Of a DNA stretch of 64,000 nucleotides, positions 59,475 through 64,000 are shown piece by piece. Positions within the stretch are counted from its first letter, which is position 1, and each line of letters starts with the position of its first letter. Made by a program: the position numbers and the translations under genes. The notes beneath the pieces were generated by a model. It was not told the origin of the DNA. It searched no databases and saw only the letters and a program-made list of their open reading frames with translations. Origin of the DNA: Gemmatimonadota bacterium (GTDB taxonomy: Bacteria; Gemmatimonadota; Gemmatimonadetes; Gemmatimonadales; GWC2-71-9). Location: the NCBI GenBank assembly GCA_003169895.1, contig PNAE01000007.1, forward strand, positions 655,670-719,669, written 5' to 3'.

Positions 59475-62315
59475 TCACTTTTCCGGCAGAAGAACGAAGC
59501 GCGCCACACGCGCAGGATCGAAATACCGCTGAGCCGCATCACGAACCATCGCCGGTGTCAGGGCGTCGAGCCGCTTGCCCCACTGCAGGATCTCCGCCAG
59601 CGGGCGCCCGGCTTCGGCGCCATCCGGCATCCCGTAGTTGCTGAGTTCTTCGAGCCACCAGTCGTTGGTCTTGACCTGCACCTCGATCTCGCGCCGCGCC
59701 TGGGCCACGAACTTCTGCAACTCATCGGGCTTGGGGCCATCAGCGCGAAAGCTGACGATGATAGCCTGCGCGGCTGACCATAGGGTATCGGCCTGCTCGG
59801 GCGAGGATTTGAACTGGATTACCGTGCGATAACGCTTTCTCGGCACTCGCTGCATTGTGGTGGTCGCATTGACGCTATACGTAGCGCCCATCGCCTCGCG
59901 GAGCTGGTCGAGCAACCGTTCCTGGATGATCTCGGCGGCCGCAGACGCGGCGAGATCGGTTTCCGGCCCGCTGATCTCGGCCGGACCACTGAACAACACG
60001 ACCTGCCCCGCCACGGGTTCCTTACCCTTGCGGACGATCTTGTTGATGACGCCTTCGGGCGGTACCGGCGCGACGTCCTTCCAGGTACGCGTGATTCCTG
60101 CCGATGGCAGGCCACCGAGCCATTGCGATAGCAGCGGCCGGAGCGAATCCACGTTGACGTTGCCCACGACGACGAACGTGAAGTCACCGAAATCACGGAA
60201 CCAGTCGCGGTAAATCGCCAGGGCTCGCCGGGCGTCGAACTCCGCATCGAGCCGGGTCGCCGTCAGCGGTTGCGCCCGTGGACTGTTCCGACCGAGGGTA
60301 ATGGTGATGGTGTCGCCGAAGGTGGTGTTGGGGTTCGCGTCGCGGTTCTTCAGCCCGTTGCGGATCTGGTTCGTGAGCGCCTTCACCGCGGCGGTGTCGA
60401 GCCGCGGCGCAGTGCCGTTCAGCCACAGCACCTGCAGCGCGGTCTCAAGGTCCTTGGGCGCGGTGACCACAATCAGGCCCTCGCTGGTTTCATCAATGGT
60501 CGGCTCGACACGGACGATTTTGCCGGAGAGCTTGCGCTGTAGCGATACGGCGTCGAAGTCACCGACACCACTCTGACGCACGACCACCCGCGCGAGTAGG
60601 CCGTTAAGGAGCTGGTCGTCGGCCAGCAGCGACAGACCGCCCGCCGCTTCGCCGCCCAGCTGAACCTCGTCCGCCTTGAAATCGGTCGGCTTGATCAGCA
60701 CGCGAACGCCGTTGGACAGCCGCCACTCCGTCACGCCGACATCGGCGAAGGTTGTCTCGGCCACAATGCGGCCGGGCTTGGGGGGATTGGGCACCAGCGC
60801 GGCCGCAACACTGGTCTCGGTCCATGCCGGCAGCGTAACCGTGTCGGTGCGTGCCAGGATCGCCATCAGCGTATCGCGGCTCGGCAGCGTCGCCTTCGAC
60901 TTTTCCGGGCCGAGCACCACAATGAAGCGATCGCTGCCGCGAGAGGACTCACGGATTGCTGCGTTGACCTCGCCGATCGTCACGGTCGGGAGGATCTTCT
61001 GCGCCAGCGAGTAGCGTTCGCCCGCCGACACGAGCGCATCGCCGCGCAGGAATGCGTTGATGTACGAGCCGACGTAGGCGTAGGACTCGGTCTTGCCCAC
61101 TTCCGCAGCGGCGGACTCGCGGCCGCGCAATAGCGAAGCCTTGGCGCGTTCGAGTTCGGCCGGCAGTACGCCGTGCTCGTCGAGACGGCGCAACTCTCGC
61201 ATGGCCGCCTCGAATGCGGCGGCGCCCTGGCCTTCCTTCGGGTTCACGCCGACCTGAAAGACCTGCAGATCGCGGATGAAACCGGACGGTCCGAACCCGG
61301 CGCCGACAAATGGCACGTCGGGCTGACGCTGCAATTCCTGGAAGCGCTGTGAGGCGATGATGCTGAACAGACTGCCGATCAGGTTGCGCCGCTCGTCGAG
61401 TTCGGTCCGGTAGTGGGTCGTTGGGCGGCGGATGAGCAGCTCGATCGCCTCGGTCGACTGCTCCGGGTCGGCGATCGCCACCATGCGGGTACCGGGAAGT
61501 ATCGGTACGGGCGCATCGGTACGCGGACGCTCCGTGGCGGGATTGCGCAGCGAGGCGAAGCGGCTCCTGATCAACACTTCCAGCGAGTCGATCGGGTAGT
61601 CACCGACGGCGACCACGCCCATGAGGTCCGGCCGGTACCAGTCATGGTAGAACCGCTTCATCGGCGCCGCGGTTGCATGGGCGATGACGCCCGTGTCGCC
61701 GATGGGAAGCCGCACCGCATACCGCGATCCCCGGAACAGGACCGGGACTTCCTGGTTGATGATCCGCGACATGACGCCGAGGCCGCTCCGCCACTCATTC
61801 AGCACCACGCCGCGCTCGCCGGCCACTTCGGCCGGATCGAACTTGTCGCCGGTCGCCCAGTCCTGCAGGATGTCGAACGCGCGCGCGACCAGTTCCGGCT
61901 TGTCGCTCGGCACCGGCAGGATGTATTGCGTTTCATCGAACGACGTGTTGGCGTTGAGGTCGGCACCGTACTTCACGCCGATCGACTCGAGGTACTTGAC
62001 CATGTCGTTCTTGGCGAAATGCGTGGTACCGTTGAACCCCATGTGCTCGATGAAATGCGCGAGCCCACGCTGATCGTTGTCTTCCAGAATAGACCCGGCC
62101 CGGACGACAAGCCGCAGCTCGAGCCGGTGCTCGGGATAGCTGTTGTGCCGGACCCAGAACCGGAGCCCATTGGCGAGCCGGCCGAGATGGACCGCGGTGT
62201 CGGCCTGGAGCGCGGGCGATGAAATCGGGGGCCTGAGGCCTGAGGCCCGAGGGTGCGCTGGCTGCTGGGCGGCGAGCGGCGTGGCGAGTAGCACGGCGAA
62301 TGCGACAAGGCGCAT
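59475..62315 (-). CDS. Large M16 zinc metallopeptidase (PqqL-like)
   Basis: About 946 residues from ATG 62315 (the frame extends 13 codons upstream). Signal peptide MRLVAFAVLLATPLAAQ. The N-terminal zinc motif HFIEHMGFNG (HxxEH) is intact, and the family region NANTSFDETQYILPVPSD follows. Two M16 pairs are fused in one chain; the C-terminal half lacks HxxEH, as usual (DQLREAMGATYSVNATTTMQ). PqqL-type proteases act on peptides in the periplasm. It is unrelated in position to the M16 pair at 30283. GGAAAAG precedes ATG. Confidence 0.92.
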   Translation of the reverse strand: MRLVAFAVLLATPLAAQQPAHPRASGLRPPISSPALQADTAVHLGRLANGLRFWVRHNSYPEHRLELRLVVRAGSILEDNDQRGLAHFIEHMGFNGTTHFAKNDMVKYLESIGVKYGADLNANTSFDETQYILPVPSDKPELVARAFDILQDWATGDKFDPAEVAGERGVVLNEWRSGLGVMSRIINQEVPVLFRGSRYAVRLPIGDTGVIAHATAAPMKRFYHDWYRPDLMGVVAVGDYPIDSLEVLIRSRFASLRNPATERPRTDAPVPILPGTRMVAIADPEQSTEAIELLIRRPTTHYRTELDERRNLIGSLFSIIASQRFQELQRQPDVPFVGAGFGPSGFIRDLQVFQVGVNPKEGQGAAAFEAAMRELRRLDEHGVLPAELERAKASLLRGRESAAAEVGKTESYAYVGSYINAFLRGDALVSAGERYSLAQKILPTVTIGEVNAAIRESSRGSDRFIVVLGPEKSKATLPSRDTLMAILARTDTVTLPAWTETSVAAALVPNPPKPGRIVAETTFADVGVTEWRLSNGVRVLIKPTDFKADEVQLGGEAAGGLSLLADDQLLNGLLARVVVRQSGVGDFDAVSLQRKLSGKIVRVEPTIDETSEGLIVVTAPKDLETALQVLWLNGTAPRLDTAAVKALTNQIRNGLKNRDANPNTTFGDTITITLGRNSPRAQPLTATRLDAEFDARRALAIYRDWFRDFGDFTFVVVGNVNVDSLRPLLSQWLGGLPSAGITRTWKDVAPVPPEGVINKIVRKGKEPVAGQVVLFSGPAEISGPETDLAASAAAEIIQERLLDQLREAMGATYSVNATTTMQRVPRKRYRTVIQFKSSPEQADTLWSAAQAIIVSFRADGPKPDELQKFVAQARREIEVQVKTNDWWLEELSNYGMPDGAEAGRPLAEILQWGKRLDALTPAMVRDAAQRYFDPARVARFVLLPEK

Positions 62316-62358
62316 GACTTTTCCGGCGTGGGGGACGATGGAAGGTAGCGCCACGGCC

Positions 62359-62424
62359 TGTCATCCCGAGCGCAGCGAGGGATCGGCCCCCGGTCACCGA
62401 AATTCTCTGTTGCTCGAAATGACA
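62359..62424. repeat. Inverted repeat with TGTCATCCCGAGCG core
   Basis: The left arm begins TGTCATCCCGAGCGCAGCG (62359); the right arm (62399-62424) reads GAAATTCTCTG...TCGAAATGACA and is its imperfect complement. The same core TGTCATCCCGAGCGAAGCG recurs at 63982-64000, cut by the window end. It belongs to a dispersed repeat type common in several bacterial genomes and lies in a spacer between two minus-strand genes. Confidence 0.85.
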
Positions 62425-62430
62425 ACCGTG

Positions 62431-63249
62431 CTACGAAAGCTCGACGCTCCGGATCGCCGGCTCCCCATACCTCGCCCCCGCGACCCGACACCGGAGGTTG
62501 GCTGCGACCAGTACGTCGGTGGCGACGTGCGTATGTCCGCAGAGCACCAGGAACTCGTGGCCGGGATGGGTCGCGGCCACGCGCTTCAGCACCGCACCGG
62601 TTGCTTCGCATACCAGTAGCGGCAGCCATTCCGGCGCGGCGAGCCGGCCGTTGGGGGGGAGTGCCTCGGTGAAGGGCGGCACGTGGGTCGCAACCACGAT
62701 GCGGCGAGCAGTGGCGATGGCGCGGTCGAGCAGGGTTGCCAGCCGCGTCGCATCGGCGTCGGCAAGGGCGCGTTTCACGACGAGCTTGGCGGCCCGCGTC
62801 CGCTGGGCGGCAAGCTCGCCAATGAGCCGGTCGTCGTTGAGCAGGAGCGGGGTGGTGAGCGGATCGCCATGGCGGCCGTCGGCCCAGCCATCGACCCCGA
62901 TCAGCGCCGTCTCCCGATTGAGCATCACCACCCCGGCGGGCGGAAGCCACTGGATCTCCGGTCGGCGCGTCCCGAGCTCGACTACTGCATCCCGAACCCT
63001 GGCGACGGTGCTGCCATAGTGGTCGTGATTTCCGAGCACGAAATAGAGTGGCCTGGCAGCGGCGTCAGCGATAAATTCGAGGTCCGCGACCAGGCGCGAC
63101 GCCACGGAGAGGTCGCCGGTGGCGATGACGGCATCGGCCGGCACCGTGCGCAATCTGTCAGTGAGGGCCTGCCGCGCCGAGTCGAGGGCGTGGTCGAGAT
63201 GGAGGTCGGTGCCCCAGAGGATCGTGGCCACGCGGAAAGGTACAGTCAT
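62431..63249 (-). CDS. Metallophosphoesterase
   Basis: 272 residues, calcineurin-like fold. All metal motifs are present: DxH (GTDLHLD), GD (ATGDLS), GNHDH, the THVPP histidine and CGHTHV. It acts on a phosphoester; the substrate cannot be told. No signal peptide, so cytoplasmic. ATG 63249. It is upstream of the repeat and M16 gene on the same strand. Confidence 0.92.
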   Translation of the reverse strand: MTVPFRVATILWGTDLHLDHALDSARQALTDRLRTVPADAVIATGDLSVASRLVADLEFIADAAARPLYFVLGNHDHYGSTVARVRDAVVELGTRRPEIQWLPPAGVVMLNRETALIGVDGWADGRHGDPLTTPLLLNDDRLIGELAAQRTRAAKLVVKRALADADATRLATLLDRAIATARRIVVATHVPPFTEALPPNGRLAAPEWLPLLVCEATGAVLKRVAATHPGHEFLVLCGHTHVATDVLVAANLRCRVAGARYGEPAIRSVELS

Positions 63250-63366
63250 GCACCATCGGGCTAGACAGCGACGGGGATAGAGGTTACGTCTTGTGCGATG
63301 GCACCGGGAGTAGCCAAATTGTTACATTACCCCCGGATGTTCACTTCACCCCATTAGGGAGGCTTC

Positions 63367-63939
63367 ATGCTGGTGAGAATGCTACGTGGATTCGTTATGG
63401 GCGCCGGCGCGGCCTTCGGTCTCGCGTTGGTCGCTCCGTCGACAGGGCACGCCCAAGCGCAGGCGAGCGGCATGCGGTTCGGGGTTGAAGCCGCGTTCGC
63501 CACCAACAACAGCATCGGCATTGGCGCGGGCGCGTTCGTCAAGTTCCATCTCGCCGAGATCAGCGACCATCCGATCACCGGCCGGGTCAGCTTCGACTAC
63601 TACTTCCCGAGCTCGAGCAACTACGGCGGCTTCAGCACGCATTACTGGGAGGTTGCGGCCGACGGGTTGTACGACATCACCAGCTCGAGCAGCACCACGA
63701 AGCCGTACATCGGGGCCGGGCTCACCTATTGGCGTTGGTCCTATGGATACGACACGGCCTACTGCAACATCTACGGCGTGAATTTCTGCAACAACCTCAG
63801 CAGCAGCAGCACTGGACTCCATGTCGTCGGTGGGCTCAACTTCATGGCGGACAAGAAGCTGATGCCGTTCGTCGAGGCGAAGATCGAACTCAGCAACGGC
63901 AGCGAGTTCATCATCAAGGGCGGCATTCACTTCAAGTAG
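63367..63939 (+). CDS. Small outer-membrane beta-barrel protein
   Basis: 190 residues. Signal peptide GFVMGAGAAFGLALVAPSTGHAQA. The mature part is a run of amphipathic strands (GMRFGVEAAFATNNSIGIGA; FSTHYWEVAADGLYDITSS; GLHVVGGLNFMADKKLMPFV) ending in an aromatic-adjacent IIKGGIHFK, as expected for an eight-strand barrel with a C-terminal beta-signal-like end. GGGAGG lies 6 nt before ATG, a strong start. A hairpin terminator follows at 63957. Confidence 0.85.
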   Translation: MLVRMLRGFVMGAGAAFGLALVAPSTGHAQAQASGMRFGVEAAFATNNSIGIGAGAFVKFHLAEISDHPITGRVSFDYYFPSSSNYGGFSTHYWEVAADGLYDITSSSSTTKPYIGAGLTYWRWSYGYDTAYCNIYGVNFCNNLSSSSTGLHVVGGLNFMADKKLMPFVEAKIELSNGSEFIIKGGIHFK

Positions 63940-63956
63940 TCCACGTCGCCTGCTCG

Positions 63957-63980
63957 CCCTCAGCCGCCGTTCGCTGAGGG
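63957..63980 (+). terminator. Hairpin after the beta-barrel gene
   Basis: CCCTCAGC and GCTGAGGG form an 8-bp perfect stem with an 8-nt loop, 17 nt after the stop, followed by TTGT. Likely an intrinsic terminator with a weak T tract. Confidence 0.65.
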
Positions 63981-64000
63981 TTGTCATCCCGAGCGAAGCG

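Overview
The window is a high-GC bacterial chromosome segment carrying a replication-origin neighbourhood. The gene content points to Gemmatimonadota. Clues are a Ser/Thr kinase whose N-terminus (ADTL..LKRAL...YTIERELTGGGMSRVF) has the form common in that phylum, a GWxTD-domain lipoprotein, many secreted lipoproteins and M16 peptidases, and very frequent GTG/TTG starts with 4-nt stop/start overlaps (ATGA, GTGA). This is inference from gene content; no 16S gene is present.

Layout. 1-13400: the tail of an HRDC/RNase D-type gene, a DUF59 Fe-S assembly factor, a serine hydrolase, a matrixin-type protease, an MMPL exporter, polA, a GWxTD lipoprotein, a soluble Ser/Thr kinase, pyrE, an AraC-type regulator and the RNase P RNA gene (rnpB). 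13490-19740: the origin region, with dnaN and dnaA, then rpmH-rnpA-yidD-yidC read away from dnaA. The dnaN-dnaA spacer holds an AT-rich stretch, TAG trinucleotides, a GC-rich stretch and a DnaA-box-like site, which is the order of a bacterial unwinding element. 19828-30154: CDGSH protein, rhomboid protease, ddl, cystathionine beta-synthase, TonB-domain protein, mutS, SPOR protein, holA and a Nudix hydrolase.

30283-36619 is a tightly coupled minus-strand operon: upp, a metal-ligand-deficient beta-CASP protein, an intact beta-CASP metallo-beta-lactamase RNase, an intact M16 peptidase, and an M16 homologue without the zinc motif. It thus carries two adjacent active/inactive paralogue pairs. 36736-47402 is mixed housekeeping and accessory content: a Tat-exported DsrE-like protein, small secreted proteins, a ClpP-like protease, DinB, RidA, TonB-C, SugE/Gdx, an XRE regulator, tRNA-Phe, a PLP decarboxylase, an AlkA-type glycosylase and a 38-residue membrane peptide. 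47711-64000 has an M8-like lipoprotein protease, a membrane Ser/Thr kinase, an ECF sigma operon in which two products carry glycogen-binding-type E-set domains, tandem DUF4397 lipoproteins, a deoxyhypusine-synthase-family enzyme, a THUMP/RlmL-like methyltransferase, a large M16 peptidase, a metallophosphoesterase and a small beta-barrel.

The most unusual feature is a family of degenerate 7-bp tandem repeats at about a dozen places between genes (for example GAAGTGA-GACGTAA-GAGGTGA, GAGAGAC, or GCTGGGA-GCCAGGA). They are often arranged as two inverted arms, usually lie at gene 3' ends, and in many cases supply the stop codon and last residues of the neighbouring protein. No CRISPR array, prophage, transposase or insertion sequence was seen.
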